DNA of 64,000 bases, taken from assembly GCA_030832095.1 (NCBI GenBank), contig JAURJT010000064.1, positions 62,001-126,000 on the forward strand, read 5' to 3'. Below are positions 46,698 through 55,601 of the stretch, one piece after another. The translations under genes were made by a program, and so were the position numbers. The first letter of the stretch is position 1. Each line of letters starts with the position of its first letter. Origin of the DNA: Gammaproteobacteria bacterium. Lineage in GTDB: Bacteria > Pseudomonadota > Gammaproteobacteria > Burkholderiales > Burkholderiaceae_B. The notes beneath the pieces were generated by a model, which made no database searches, was not told where the DNA came from, and worked only from the letters and a program-made list of their open reading frames with translations.

Positions 46698-47554
46698 TTC
46701 GTGAGCCCCTTAAACAGGCCTTGTGGACGAACCAAGAGGACTCCGCTCATTAAAACGAGCGAGAATATTCGAGCAATTGTTGGTGTTGCAAAGCCCGAGA
46801 TCACTCCCTCTAAAAACGCAAGTAATACCGCAGCTGCGACAGTGCCCGGCAGATTACCCAAGCCGCCAATAATGACGGCCATAAAGCAGAAAGGCAAAAT
46901 ATCGACTCCAGTCCGAAAATCCACCGTTGTGATTGGCGCTGCAATCACGCCACCAAGCGCAGCCATCGCAAAGCCGATACCGAACGTAAACAAATAAACA
47001 TGCTGGGTCGGTATTCCCATGGCGGTCGCCGTGTCACGATCGTGTCGTACAGCCCGCATCCAAGTGCCAAGTTTCGTTTTTTTAAGAAAGATGAAGAAGG
47101 CAACAATTGCGATGATTGAAGCCACAGCGGCAAATATTCGATACCACTCGTATTCAATACCAAACAATCCAAAGGTCCCTTGAATCGGCGACATGATTCG
47201 TTTTGGTGCTGCACCAAACGTCATTCGTACAACTTCTTGAATAATCATCGAGAGGCCAAACGTTGCCACAATGGATAGGGCTGCATTGTTTTTGATTCGC
47301 TGAATGATCGAATACTGAACCAGCACGCCTAGCGCAAAGCCAATGAGGGGCGCGATAAGTAGCGCGGGCCAGAACAGTCCAAGGGTAGTGAGTGTGGTGT
47401 AGGTGAGTACCGTCCCCACCATAAAAAAATCACCATGAGACAGATTGATGATGTCCAACAATCCAAAAATGATAGACAGCCCAAGAGCAATGAGCGCAAC
47501 GATCAGCCCAAATACGATGCCGTTAATAGCCAACGCTACTATCGTTTGATTCAT
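46694..47554 (-). CDS. livH: Branched-chain amino acid/amide ABC permease, LivH-like
   Basis: A 286-residue membrane permease with about eight hydrophobic segments. Motifs are GLSIIFGLLDIINLSHGDFFMVG and the cytoplasmic loop KLGTWMRAVRHDRDTATAMGI. It is the first gene of the operon livH, livM, livG, livF and binding protein. The promoter and a 26-base palindrome lie directly upstream. Confidence 0.93.
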   Translation of the reverse strand: MNQTIVALAINGIVFGLIVALIALGLSIIFGLLDIINLSHGDFFMVGTVLTYTTLTTLGLFWPALLIAPLIGFALGVLVQYSIIQRIKNNAALSIVATFGLSMIIQEVVRMTFGAAPKRIMSPIQGTFGLFGIEYEWYRIFAAVASIIAIVAFFIFLKKTKLGTWMRAVRHDRDTATAMGIPTQHVYLFTFGIGFAMAALGGVIAAPITTVDFRTGVDILPFCFMAVIIGGLGNLPGTVAAAVLLAFLEGVISGFATPTIARIFSLVLMSGVLLVRPQGLFKGLTK

Positions 47555-47590
47555 GTGATTCTTTCTGTGGGTGCCCGAATAGTGACCCTC

Positions 47591-47618
47591 AGTCTAATCG
47601 ACTACTCTAAAAATGCAA
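47591..47618 (-). promoter_or_regulatory. Predicted promoter of the liv operon
   Basis: On the minus strand TTGCAT, 16 bases, then TAGACT. The -10 is 37 bases before the LivH ATG. The palindrome centre lies about 40 bases upstream of the -10, a position fitting LysR-type activation. Confidence 0.5.
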
Positions 47619-47623
47619 GGCTG

Positions 47624-47649
47624 TTTTTTGCAAGCATGGTTGCAAAAAA
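47624..47649. promoter_or_regulatory. Palindromic LysR operator candidate, liv side
   Basis: TTTTTTGCAA, GCATGG, TTGCAAAAAA: ten-base arms pair perfectly. It shares the core TTTGCAA-N4-GG-TTGCAAA with the site at 48590-48619 and is 70 bases upstream of the LivH start. Confidence 0.75.
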
Positions 47650-47663
47650 TCGACCTACTGAAG

Positions 47664-48575
47664 CTATTGATTCAAAAATACGTCATCTAATTCAAAAATA
47701 GACTTGATGAACCGATGAACTTGAGAGACTCGCTCGACCGCCAAGAGATCACTTTGAGCACTGATATAGATCTCACGCTTCACTCGAACACTGTCCGTCA
47801 ATACAGGCATCAATTCTGAGCCCTTAGGAATCGCAAACTTAGGGAATAGGCCTAAGCCAACCCCAGAGGAGGCGAAGGCGATCTGGGCCACCATACTGCT
47901 AGAAGTGACCTGAGCTTCGGGCCCCTTGAGCACTTCATCCAACCAACGTACCGTGTCCATCTGGATCAGATCGTCAATATATGTCACGAAACGGTGTTGT
48001 ATTAGATCGGCCACATTGTTGGGCCGACCGAACTGGGCGAAATACTCATTGGTACCATAAAGGTAAAGCACGAATTCACCCACCTTTTCGCAAACGATCC
48101 CTTTACCTGACTGCTTAAAAAAACTCAAAAATAAGTCAGCCTCTCGGTAGCCGACTTTGATGTAATTGGATGACGTGACCAGTTCAAGACGTATCCCAGG
48201 GTACTGACTGAAGAATGGCTTAAATTTATTTGCTAGATATAACGAACCAATGCCCTCCATCATCGCAACTCGAACGGTACCGATGATATCCTTTTCTGGC
48301 TGAACGATATCGGCCAAGCCTTGAATACCAAGCTCAACACGCTCGAGCTGCTCAACGATCTCGTCGGCAAATTTCGTATGAATCATGCCACCCCGAGTAC
48401 GCTGAAAGAGCTTATGGCCAAGACACACCTCAAGCTGCGCAATCCTTCGGCTAACCGTCGAGTCGTCGAGCTTCAACTTCTTGGCCGCATTGGTAATATT
48501 TCCAGAACGATAGACGTTCAGAAAAATTTTTAAGTCCTCCCAATTCAATTGTCTATGTTTGGAGTGTGCGCTCAT
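47664..48575 (-). CDS. LysR family transcriptional regulator
   Basis: A 303-residue regulator. The N-terminal helix-turn-helix is LKIFLNVYRSGNITNAAKKLKLDDSTVSRRIAQLEVCLG. The C-terminal ligand domain covers GTVRVAMMEGIGSLYLAN to the end. I prefer ATG 48575 (MSAHSKHRQ) because the longer frame from 48638 would run across a perfect palindrome that looks like the promoter operator. It lies between the liv operon and the divergent nitrilase and is the likely regulator of both. The ligand is unknown. Confidence 0.9.
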   Translation of the reverse strand: MSAHSKHRQLNWEDLKIFLNVYRSGNITNAAKKLKLDDSTVSRRIAQLEVCLGHKLFQRTRGGMIHTKFADEIVEQLERVELGIQGLADIVQPEKDIIGTVRVAMMEGIGSLYLANKFKPFFSQYPGIRLELVTSSNYIKVGYREADLFLSFFKQSGKGIVCEKVGEFVLYLYGTNEYFAQFGRPNNVADLIQHRFVTYIDDLIQMDTVRWLDEVLKGPEAQVTSSSMVAQIAFASSGVGLGLFPKFAIPKGSELMPVLTDSVRVKREIYISAQSDLLAVERVSQVHRFIKSIFELDDVFLNQ

Positions 48576-48589
48576 AAGTGGTCGACTTT

Positions 48590-48619
48590 GTAAATTTGCA
48601 ATATAGGTTGCAAATTTAC
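48590..48619. promoter_or_regulatory. Palindromic LysR operator candidate, nitrilase/lysR side
   Basis: GTAAATTTGCAA, TATAGG, TTGCAAATTTAC: twelve-base arms pair perfectly. It is between LysR and the divergent nitrilase, with a putative nitrilase -10 (TAGAAT, 48646-48651) 41 bases from its centre. Confidence 0.8.
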
Positions 48620-48671
48620 TCTGATTCATTACAGCCATTCAAGCTTAGAATTTGACCAACGAAAAGGGATC

Positions 48672-49670
48672 ATGATGCAGAACACAGTGACTAAAGTTGC
48701 GGTCGCACACGTCGCGCCAGTATTTTTGGACAAAACAGGTACTGTCGCAAAGGCCTTGGGGTTGATCCAAGAGGCCGCTCAAAAAGGTGCGCAACTCATT
48801 GTATTCCCTGAATCCTTTATTCCTGGCTTTCCGATTTGGGCAGCGCTTTGGTCGCCCATGGAAAATCACGATTTATTTCAACGCTTCGTCGAAAACAGCT
48901 TGTTATGGGATGGGCCCGAAATCGCAGCCATTGCTGCGCAAGCAAAAAAATTTGATATCTTCGTATCCTTTGGCTTGAGCGAAGCAAGTCATGCTAGCGT
49001 GGGGTGTATCTGGAATTCAAATATCTTGATTTCTGATCAAGGTGAAACTCTCATTCATCATCGCAAGCTTGTACCGACTTTTTTTGAAAAACTCATCTGG
49101 GCACCCGGAGATGGTGCCGGGCTGAAGGTGGCGCGTACCCGCATCGGAAACATTGGGGGTCTGATCTGCGGAGAAAACACCAATCCGCTGGCTCGGTACG
49201 CACTAATGACACAAAAAGAGCAAATTCATATTTCAAGTTGGCCGCCCATATGGCCGACTCGTAACCCAACCGCAGGTGGCAACTACAACAATTTGCAGGC
49301 TAATCGTATCCGCGCCTCAGCACACTCATTTGAGTCGAAATCTTTCGGAGTTGTCTGCGCCGGTTTCATGGACAAACCCATGTTTGAGTTTTTAGTCAAA
49401 AGGGATCGTAGCGTTGCAAATGTGCTTGAGAATACACCGGGAGCAGAATCATTCTTTGTCAACCCAACTGGCACGCAGTTTGGCGATACTTTACAAACTG
49501 AAGAAGGCCTAATCTATGCTGAGCTCGACCTCAGTCAGTGCATTGAGCCTAAACAATTTCATGATGTCGTTGGTTACTACAATCGATTTGATGTCTTCGA
49601 TTTGAAAGTGAACCGCAAGCGGATTGAACCAGTGACTTGGGTGAATCTTGAGGACGACACCTCGAACTAA
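48672..49670 (+). CDS. Nitrilase (carbon-nitrogen hydrolase)
   Basis: A 332-residue enzyme that converts nitriles to carboxylic acids and ammonia. The catalytic triad is Glu47 (IVFPESFIPGFP), Lys132 (HHRKLVPTFFEKLIWAPGDG) and Cys166 (GGLICGENTNPLARYAL). These are true-nitrilase motifs, and the oligomer-forming size is normal. The CGEN form in place of CWE suggests a distinct subgroup. It is divergent from a LysR gene, with a palindrome between them. The likely role is to release ammonia and an acid from nitriles taken up by the nearby ABC transporter. Confidence 0.92.
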   Translation: MMQNTVTKVAVAHVAPVFLDKTGTVAKALGLIQEAAQKGAQLIVFPESFIPGFPIWAALWSPMENHDLFQRFVENSLLWDGPEIAAIAAQAKKFDIFVSFGLSEASHASVGCIWNSNILISDQGETLIHHRKLVPTFFEKLIWAPGDGAGLKVARTRIGNIGGLICGENTNPLARYALMTQKEQIHISSWPPIWPTRNPTAGGNYNNLQANRIRASAHSFESKSFGVVCAGFMDKPMFEFLVKRDRSVANVLENTPGAESFFVNPTGTQFGDTLQTEEGLIYAELDLSQCIEPKQFHDVVGYYNRFDVFDLKVNRKRIEPVTWVNLEDDTSN

Positions 49671-50659
49671 AACTGCACCACCGCGCGACCACGCACGCCC
49701 GACTGAATCAACTTATCGCAATGCGTTTTTAAATCATCAAACGCAATGGTGTAAGCAATCTTGTGAATATGCCGTGGACGCAGGTCGCCACCTTTTTGCA
49801 TACGCTGCCACACAGCGCCTCGGGTGGGTACCGGATGATTGCCGTTGATACCCACCAGCGAAACTGCGCGCAAAATAAATGGATAAATCGCCGTGCTAAA
49901 GGTTTCGCCAGCCGCATTACCAAAGGCGCACACCACGCCACGCTGCTTGGTTGAGCGCAAGGCGGCATCCAGCGGCTTGCCGCCAACGGCATCAATCACA
50001 CCGGCCCATCTCTGTTCTTCTAAAAACTTATCGCCGCCAGCAATCTCATCTCGGCCAATGACCTCTGTCGCTCCGATGTTTTTTAGATACTCGGTCTCAG
50101 ACTCTTTTTTACCCGTGCTTGCCACAACTTGATAACCCAGCCCTGCCAACATATCAATCGCGAACGAAGAGCTACCGCCCGTGCCACCAGTGACCAAAAT
50201 CGGACCGTGCTCTGGTTTCACACCGCGTAATAACAACTCATCAACAGCCAACGCCGACGTATAGGCAGCCAGACCCATCGCCACAGATTCAAAAGGATCG
50301 GTATCTTCTGGAACATGCGCGGCCCAACTACCGGGCACTCGCACATATTCACTATAGGCACCATCACGTCGCATACCGAACTCACGCCCACCTTGTACGG
50401 TGACGACATCGCCAAGCTTGAATTGTGGGTTGCTGGATTCAACCACCAAGCCAGCGACTTCTACGCCAGGAACCGCTGGCAGATTCGAAAGCACCTTACC
50501 GATACCAGTGACTGCTCGCGCATCTTTGTAGTTCACCGCCGCGTACTGGGATTGGATCACTATGTCGCCCGGCGCAAGATCAGCAATTGACTGTTCAATC
50601 ATGCGACTGACTCGCTGTCCACCTTCTTCATATAGCTTGATCGACTTGAATTTCATCAT
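49667..50659 (-). CDS. MDR quinone oxidoreductase of YhdH/AcuI type (possible acryloyl-CoA reductase)
   Basis: A 330-residue NADPH-dependent medium-chain reductase. YAAVNYKDARAVTGIGKVLSNLPAVPGVEVAGLV and AVNYKD are family markers, and the nucleotide site is PILVTGGTGGSSSFAIDMLAGLGYQVVASTGKKES, as in AcuI, which reduces acryloyl-CoA to propionyl-CoA. The stop overlaps the convergent nitrilase stop by four bases. GGAG lies just before the tandem ATGATG start. It follows a CaiB gene on the same strand after a 123-base gap. Confidence 0.85.
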   Translation of the reverse strand: MMKFKSIKLYEEGGQRVSRMIEQSIADLAPGDIVIQSQYAAVNYKDARAVTGIGKVLSNLPAVPGVEVAGLVVESSNPQFKLGDVVTVQGGREFGMRRDGAYSEYVRVPGSWAAHVPEDTDPFESVAMGLAAYTSALAVDELLLRGVKPEHGPILVTGGTGGSSSFAIDMLAGLGYQVVASTGKKESETEYLKNIGATEVIGRDEIAGGDKFLEEQRWAGVIDAVGGKPLDAALRSTKQRGVVCAFGNAAGETFSTAIYPFILRAVSLVGINGNHPVPTRGAVWQRMQKGGDLRPRHIHKIAYTIAFDDLKTHCDKLIQSGVRGRAVVQF

Positions 50660-50782
50660 TTTCTCCGTGACCTCTCATCACTCACGCATAGAGAGCAATC
50701 AAATTTAACAAGACGCACCTGTCCGCGCAACGCTCAGAGCCACCAGTTGTCTCGTTCTTTCGAGCGAGAAGAGCATCACTGC

Positions 50783-52003
50783 TCAAGCCCGTTGAATAAC
50801 CGCGCCACAAGCGAGCAAAGCATCAATCTCAGTCTGCGACAACCCAAACTCAGCCAGAATCTGACAACTGTGCTCGCCAAGTGCAGGCGGCCCATAGCGT
50901 ACCCGCGACTGCGCATCGCGATCGCCCGCTGCAAAGCCTGGCATCCGCACCAACCCGGCTACCGAGCTATGCGTGTCAACAATCACACCGTTGTGCACAA
51001 GTTGAGGCGATTGCATCACCATGTTGTAGTCAGCAATCGGTCCGCAAATAATGTCGGCCGCTTCAAAGAGCTCTTGCCACTCAAAGGAAGTTTTATGAGC
51101 CAGCAACGCCGTCAACTCTTTCATTAAAGCATCTCGATTGGCGACGCGCTTAGAAATCGTTGCAAAGTCAGGATGCGCCGCGAGCGCGGGCTTTTGTAGT
51201 AAATCACACAGCGCGAGCCAGCGATCATCGTGGTACGCGGCAATCATGATCCAACCATCTTTCGTTGGATACGCCTCGTTAGGCGCAGAGTATGGCGCTG
51301 CGGTCCCTGTGCGCAAGGGCAGTTCGTCGCTCGACAGATATGATGCCACGGCAGACAACTGCAGCATCAACGCACTGTTGTACAACGAAAAATCAAGATG
51401 TTGGCCGTGCCCGGTTGCATCACGAACACGCAACGCTGCAAGCACAGCCGAGGTCGAAATAAAGCCGGTGACCATATCAACGGCGGGCACCAACACTTTC
51501 ATCGGCGGCGAATTCGCATCACCGATATTACTCATCAGACCAGATACTGCCTGAACAATGCCATCGACACCCGCTTTATCGCGCCAAGGTCCGGTCTGGC
51601 CATACGCAGAAACCGAGCCAAAAATCACACCGGGGTTGATCATCTGCAAGGCAGCAAAGCCCACCCCCAACTTATCCATGACACCCGGTCGAAAGCTTTC
51701 AAGCACAATATCGGCCTGAGCCGCCATACGCTTAATCAGCGCAACACCTTCTGGTTTTTTTAAATCAACTGAGAGCGAACGCTTATTGCGATTGAAGCTC
51801 ATCGATACAACCGACTCACCTTCTTGCCACGGCGGGCCAAGCTTTCTACCAATGTCACCGCCAGGCGATTCAACCTTGATGACCTCGGCGCCCATATCTC
51901 CAAGCTGCATACCAATCAATGGGCCGGCACCGATCTGCGTGAAATCGAGCACCTTAATACCACTGAGCGCTTGATTGATAGTCACACCTTCTGCGCTGCT
52001 CAT
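50783..52003 (-). CDS. CaiB/BaiF family CoA-transferase
   Basis: A 406-residue class III CoA-transferase. Family segments are GIKVLDFTQIGAGPLIGMQLGDMGAEVIKVE and FNRNKRSLSVDLKKPEG. The catalytic Asp is in the VDMVTG segment, as for the other CaiB in this window. It lies between a Bug protein upstream and AcuI downstream. The acid substrate may come in with that Bug protein. Confidence 0.92.
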   Translation of the reverse strand: MSSAEGVTINQALSGIKVLDFTQIGAGPLIGMQLGDMGAEVIKVESPGGDIGRKLGPPWQEGESVVSMSFNRNKRSLSVDLKKPEGVALIKRMAAQADIVLESFRPGVMDKLGVGFAALQMINPGVIFGSVSAYGQTGPWRDKAGVDGIVQAVSGLMSNIGDANSPPMKVLVPAVDMVTGFISTSAVLAALRVRDATGHGQHLDFSLYNSALMLQLSAVASYLSSDELPLRTGTAAPYSAPNEAYPTKDGWIMIAAYHDDRWLALCDLLQKPALAAHPDFATISKRVANRDALMKELTALLAHKTSFEWQELFEAADIICGPIADYNMVMQSPQLVHNGVIVDTHSSVAGLVRMPGFAAGDRDAQSRVRYGPPALGEHSCQILAEFGLSQTEIDALLACGAVIQRA

Positions 52004-52042
52004 GACTGCTTCCTATTGTCGTCGCGTCTCAACACTATGACC

Positions 52043-53092
52043 TCATTTCTCAAGCTTAAATCCCATGGCTTTAATGGTTTTTTGCCAAAACAACAAGTCA
52101 CGTTTAAGCATTTCATTCATTTGCTGTGGATTCAGATACGTCACAATAAACCCCTGACCCGTTAAACGATCGCGAACGACAGGATCCGCCAAGGCACGCG
52201 AAAACTCACGAGAAAGCCTTTCAACAATATCTGCCGGCGTGTTTGCAGGAGCAAGGATCGAATACCAAAGCGGCGCATCAAACCCCGGCAAAGCCGCCTC
52301 GCTGATCGTCGGAACTGAAGGCATCGCAGCCGAACGCTCTGGCGTCGTCACGCCAAGGGCTCGAAGTTTGCCCGCCTTAACCAGCCCATCCAGTGAGGCC
52401 ATCGTGCCAATCGCGCTCTGCACTTGCCCGCCGACTAGGTCAGCAATCGCAGGCCCAGTACCTTTATAAGGAACATGCGTAACCTGCACACCGGCCGAGT
52501 AATTAAATAGCTCAAAGGCGATGTGCTGAGCAGTACCCGAACCAGGAGTCCCGTGATTAAATTTTCCGGGATTCGCTTTGACCAAGGCGATGAATTCTTT
52601 CAAGTTCTGCGCGGGGACAGAGGGATGCACGACTAGCACCATCGGGACAGAGGCAATCTGCGCCACGGTGACAAAGTCTTTTTCAATGTCAAAAGATAAT
52701 TTGTTATCTAGCCAAGGGTTAATCGTGATCTGATTAGCCGCGATCAGCATCGTGTATCCATCAGGGGCTGACCGTGCAACAAACTCAGCGCCGATATTAC
52801 CTCCGGCGCCACCTTTGTTTTCAACAACAACACTCTGCCCTAAGCCGTCTGATAACAGTGGAGCAAGCGCACGCGCCAAAATATCATTGCCGCCTCCTGG
52901 AGGAAAAGGTACAACAAAACGAATCGATCTCTCAGGGAATTTTGTCCCCGTTTGGGCAAAGGACACTTGCGTAATGACAGAGCCGAACAGCACCATCCAG
53001 GCAATCACAAATCGGGTTAACCGAGATGTCCGGTCACAACCCCGCCTCACCCGAGCGTCAGTCTGGCAGAAATCTTTTTTTTCTTGAGTCAT
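52043..53092 (-). CDS. Bug-type tripartite tricarboxylate transporter substrate-binding protein
   Basis: A 349-residue periplasmic protein with an unusually long charged N-region before the signal helix, which ends in TQVSFAQ. Motifs are FPERSIRFVVPFPPGGGNDILARALAPLL, VVVENKGGAGGNIGAEFVARSAPDGYTMLI and VTHVPYKGTGPAIADLVGGQV. ATG 53092 is preferred since AGGGG is six bases before it; ATG 53098 is possible. It follows the DMT transporter by about 36 bases and precedes CaiB. Confidence 0.92.
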   Translation of the reverse strand: MTQEKKDFCQTDARVRRGCDRTSRLTRFVIAWMVLFGSVITQVSFAQTGTKFPERSIRFVVPFPPGGGNDILARALAPLLSDGLGQSVVVENKGGAGGNIGAEFVARSAPDGYTMLIAANQITINPWLDNKLSFDIEKDFVTVAQIASVPMVLVVHPSVPAQNLKEFIALVKANPGKFNHGTPGSGTAQHIAFELFNYSAGVQVTHVPYKGTGPAIADLVGGQVQSAIGTMASLDGLVKAGKLRALGVTTPERSAAMPSVPTISEAALPGFDAPLWYSILAPANTPADIVERLSREFSRALADPVVRDRLTGQGFIVTYLNPQQMNEMLKRDLLFWQKTIKAMGFKLEK

Positions 53093-53128
53093 CTTCATCC
53101 CCTTTTGTGTGGCTACATCATAAACAGC

Positions 53129-54031
53129 TTAAGCCGCAGGCGTTGACTTAGGAATTGTCCCGAGAATGATTCCAGCAATAATCAGAACAGTCGCAATCAA
53201 CAGAGCAGGCCCCAGAACTTCGCCTAAAAACAAACTCGCGCAAAACAGACCAATCAACGGCACTCCAAGCAAGCCCATCGACACAGCCGCTGCGGGCAAA
53301 TCTCGGCTCACGATATTCATCAGCCAATACGCGACGCCGTTTCCTAATAAGCCGTTAAATCCCACCAGCAGTACCATCTCTAGTGACCACTTGACCTGCG
53401 GCACACCCTCTAACATGAAGGCCAGTACCACCTGAGTCAAACCACCTAACAACATCTGCCAGGGTAATAACGCAAAGAGTGGTGTGACCCATTTGTGTGC
53501 CCGTCCATACACGATTGAGATCGCCCACAACAAAGCGGCTAACAACACGAAGCCATGGCCAATCAAAACATTGCGATCAGTCCAATCCATTGCGCCGGGC
53601 TGCAAAATCAGGATGAGGCCCGACATGCCAACCACCAAGCCTAGAATTCGGCGAGGTGTAAAGGGCTCGTTTAAAAAGAGCCACGCTGCGGGCAGCACCC
53701 ACAAGGGCGTCGTATAAGCCAACACAATGGATTTTCCGGCGGGCAAGTACTGTATACCCACGCTCACCAAGACAGAAAAACCAACCATATGTAACCAGCC
53801 GATACTAAAAATGACGGGCAGATCGGCTCGCACCGGAATGCGTAATTGTTTAGTAGCGAGGCACACCACAAAAAAAATGATGCACATCGGCACTAACCTA
53901 AACGCAGTCACCCAGATCGGCGACACATATTCGAGCGATTTTTTAGCGACAACCCAATTCACCCCCCAAATCACGACAAGCAAAGCAAGCAGCAGAATTG
54001 CGCGACTGCGGCGCGATGCCTCAGACTGCAT
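53129..54031 (-). CDS. EamA/DMT family transporter
   Basis: A 300-residue inner-membrane exporter with ten hydrophobic segments in two EamA repeats. The first repeat starts ILLLALLVVIWGVNWVVAKKSL, and the second has WAISIVYGRAHKWVTPLFALLPWQMLLGGL. ATG 54031 overlaps the MBL gene stop by 11 bases; the longer frame upstream lies in that gene. It would export a metabolite of the Cox-like pathway or an amino acid. The substrate is unknown. Confidence 0.88.
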   Translation of the reverse strand: MQSEASRRSRAILLLALLVVIWGVNWVVAKKSLEYVSPIWVTAFRLVPMCIIFFVVCLATKQLRIPVRADLPVIFSIGWLHMVGFSVLVSVGIQYLPAGKSIVLAYTTPLWVLPAAWLFLNEPFTPRRILGLVVGMSGLILILQPGAMDWTDRNVLIGHGFVLLAALLWAISIVYGRAHKWVTPLFALLPWQMLLGGLTQVVLAFMLEGVPQVKWSLEMVLLVGFNGLLGNGVAYWLMNIVSRDLPAAAVSMGLLGVPLIGLFCASLFLGEVLGPALLIATVLIIAGIILGTIPKSTPAA

Positions 54032-54905
54032 CTGTATCGTAGCGAAAGCCACCCGCGGCATTTGGCTCAATACGCCCAATCGTTGGCGCAGGAAAGTGCG
54101 CTGGGAAAACCAAGTGACCAGTGCCCGCATGCTTCTCAATGAGGGCCATGCGCGAAACACGCGCCAAAACCTGATCGGCATCAGCTGAGGTCGACATTTC
54201 GGGATAACGCAACTGAATCTGGTGATGAATCACGTCACCCGTGAGTACACCACGCTGACCTTCTGACTCGAGATTGATCACGATGTTGCCAGGTGTATGC
54301 CCATGACAGGGCTCGATCGACATCCCGCTATCGACTTCGTAGTCGTCGTCGATCAGCACCGCTTGCTTGGCCCGCACGATTGGATCGATGCTGTCTTCAA
54401 ACGCTTGTGTGTGCGTATCTTTTTTGCCACTGCGATAAGTCGCATCGGCCTGATCATATTCAGTTTTTGACATCAGGTACTTTGCATTAGGAAAAGTGGG
54501 TTTCCAAACGCCATCGACCAGACGGGTGTTCCAGCCCACGTGATCCCAATGCAGGTGTGTACACATCACGTAGTCAACCTCTTCAGGCTTAACCTTTGCC
54601 CGAGCAAGAGTCCCCATAAAATCATTATTCATTTTATGAAAACCTGGGCGCAACGGGCGCTCTTTATCGTTACCGCAACAAGAATCGACCAAGATTGTGA
54701 AGCGTCCGGTCTTCACAACGAAGGAGTGAAAACTCATTTGAAGCCTACCCTCAGTCGTCAGTTGACCGCCGGGCAACTCACGCAAACAAGTCGTCAACAT
54801 ATCTTGCGTTAAGTCTGGAAAAAAATCTCGTGCAGGTGCATAGGGGCGCTCGACTTCAACCACCCGTTCGACTAGATACCGACCCACTTTCGTCACAGCC
54901 ATCAT
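54021..54905 (-). CDS. Metallo-beta-lactamase-fold hydrolase, lactonase-like
   Basis: A 294-residue zinc hydrolase. Metal motif THLHWDHVGWN is followed by the third His in EPCHGHTPGNIVI, the bridging Asp in VLTGDVIHHQIQL and a last His in LVFPAHFPAPTIG. The pattern resembles AHL-lactonase and related small-molecule hydrolases. It lies between CoxG and the DMT transporter, so it may open a lactone or lactam formed by the hydroxylase. Confidence 0.87.
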   Translation of the reverse strand: MMAVTKVGRYLVERVVEVERPYAPARDFFPDLTQDMLTTCLRELPGGQLTTEGRLQMSFHSFVVKTGRFTILVDSCCGNDKERPLRPGFHKMNNDFMGTLARAKVKPEEVDYVMCTHLHWDHVGWNTRLVDGVWKPTFPNAKYLMSKTEYDQADATYRSGKKDTHTQAFEDSIDPIVRAKQAVLIDDDYEVDSGMSIEPCHGHTPGNIVINLESEGQRGVLTGDVIHHQIQLRYPEMSTSADADQVLARVSRMALIEKHAGTGHLVFPAHFPAPTIGRIEPNAAGGFRYDTDAV

Positions 54906-54992
54906 TTTGCCCCTTGGTTTTTTTGTTAGATAGTATGAGTGTCACTGTATTGCTTCGATATCTTCTAGTCAAACCGGACGGGCAGTCGGTCG

Positions 54993-55583
54993 CTAACGCC
55001 TGACATACCAAGTTAGCAATGCCACCGCTACGACCGCTACGGCGATCCAGACTAAGCGCCGAGTCTTTGGGGCGCTGGGCGCTGTCGTTTGGATCGCACT
55101 CGCCTGCTCAACTGCGTCTTCGGCACCGGCACCGGCAAATTTAGCCCTCAAAGCCTCTTCAAACCGTTTGAAAAAATCTTCGGCTAAAGACTTGGCCACT
55201 CCATCAATCAGACGCTGTCCAAGTTGGGCAATTTTTCCGCCGACCTTTGAATGAACCGTGTACTTCAACTCGCACCCACTCTGGTGAGGCGTCAACTCGA
55301 CCTTTGATTCGCCTTGTCCAAACCCTGCGACGCCACCTTGCGCCTCAAACTGCAGGGCATACGACACGGGAGCTTGTATATCCGCCAACTTCACCTTGCC
55401 ATTGAACTTAGCAGACACTGGGCCAATCTTGACCGCAACGGTCACTGCATATTCGTTTTCAGTCACGAGCTCAAATTTTTCGCATCCAGGAATGCACATC
55501 TTTAATATCTCTGGGTCGTTGAGCGAATCCCAGGCTTGTTGTTGTGACACTGCTAATAAGCGGTTACCTTGCATATCCATCAT
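54993..55583 (-). CDS. coxG: CoxG-like SRPBCC protein with C-terminal membrane anchor
   Basis: A 196-residue protein. The SRPBCC domain begins DMQGNRLLAVSQQQAWDSLNDPEILKMCIPGCEKFEL, the CoxG signature, and FNGKVKLADIQAPVSYALQFEAQGG follows. A single helix at the C-terminus (about 177-194) anchors it. CoxG is thought to help tether CO dehydrogenase-like hydroxylases to the membrane. It follows CoxE by 18 bases. Confidence 0.9.
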   Translation of the reverse strand: MMDMQGNRLLAVSQQQAWDSLNDPEILKMCIPGCEKFELVTENEYAVTVAVKIGPVSAKFNGKVKLADIQAPVSYALQFEAQGGVAGFGQGESKVELTPHQSGCELKYTVHSKVGGKIAQLGQRLIDGVAKSLAEDFFKRFEEALRAKFAGAGAEDAVEQASAIQTTAPSAPKTRRLVWIAVAVVAVALLTWYVRR

Positions 55584-55601
55584 GTTCTCGCTAAAAAATA
55601 A

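Noticed and set aside
48576..48638. Longer LysR start
   Set aside because: It would cross a perfect palindrome that matches the liv-side operator, so the shorter start is favoured.
50783..52003. CaiB with missing catalytic Asp
   Set aside because: I first thought the residue was lost at SLYN. The catalytic Asp in CaiB of E. coli lies in the YTADYFSG segment, and VDMVTG here retains it.
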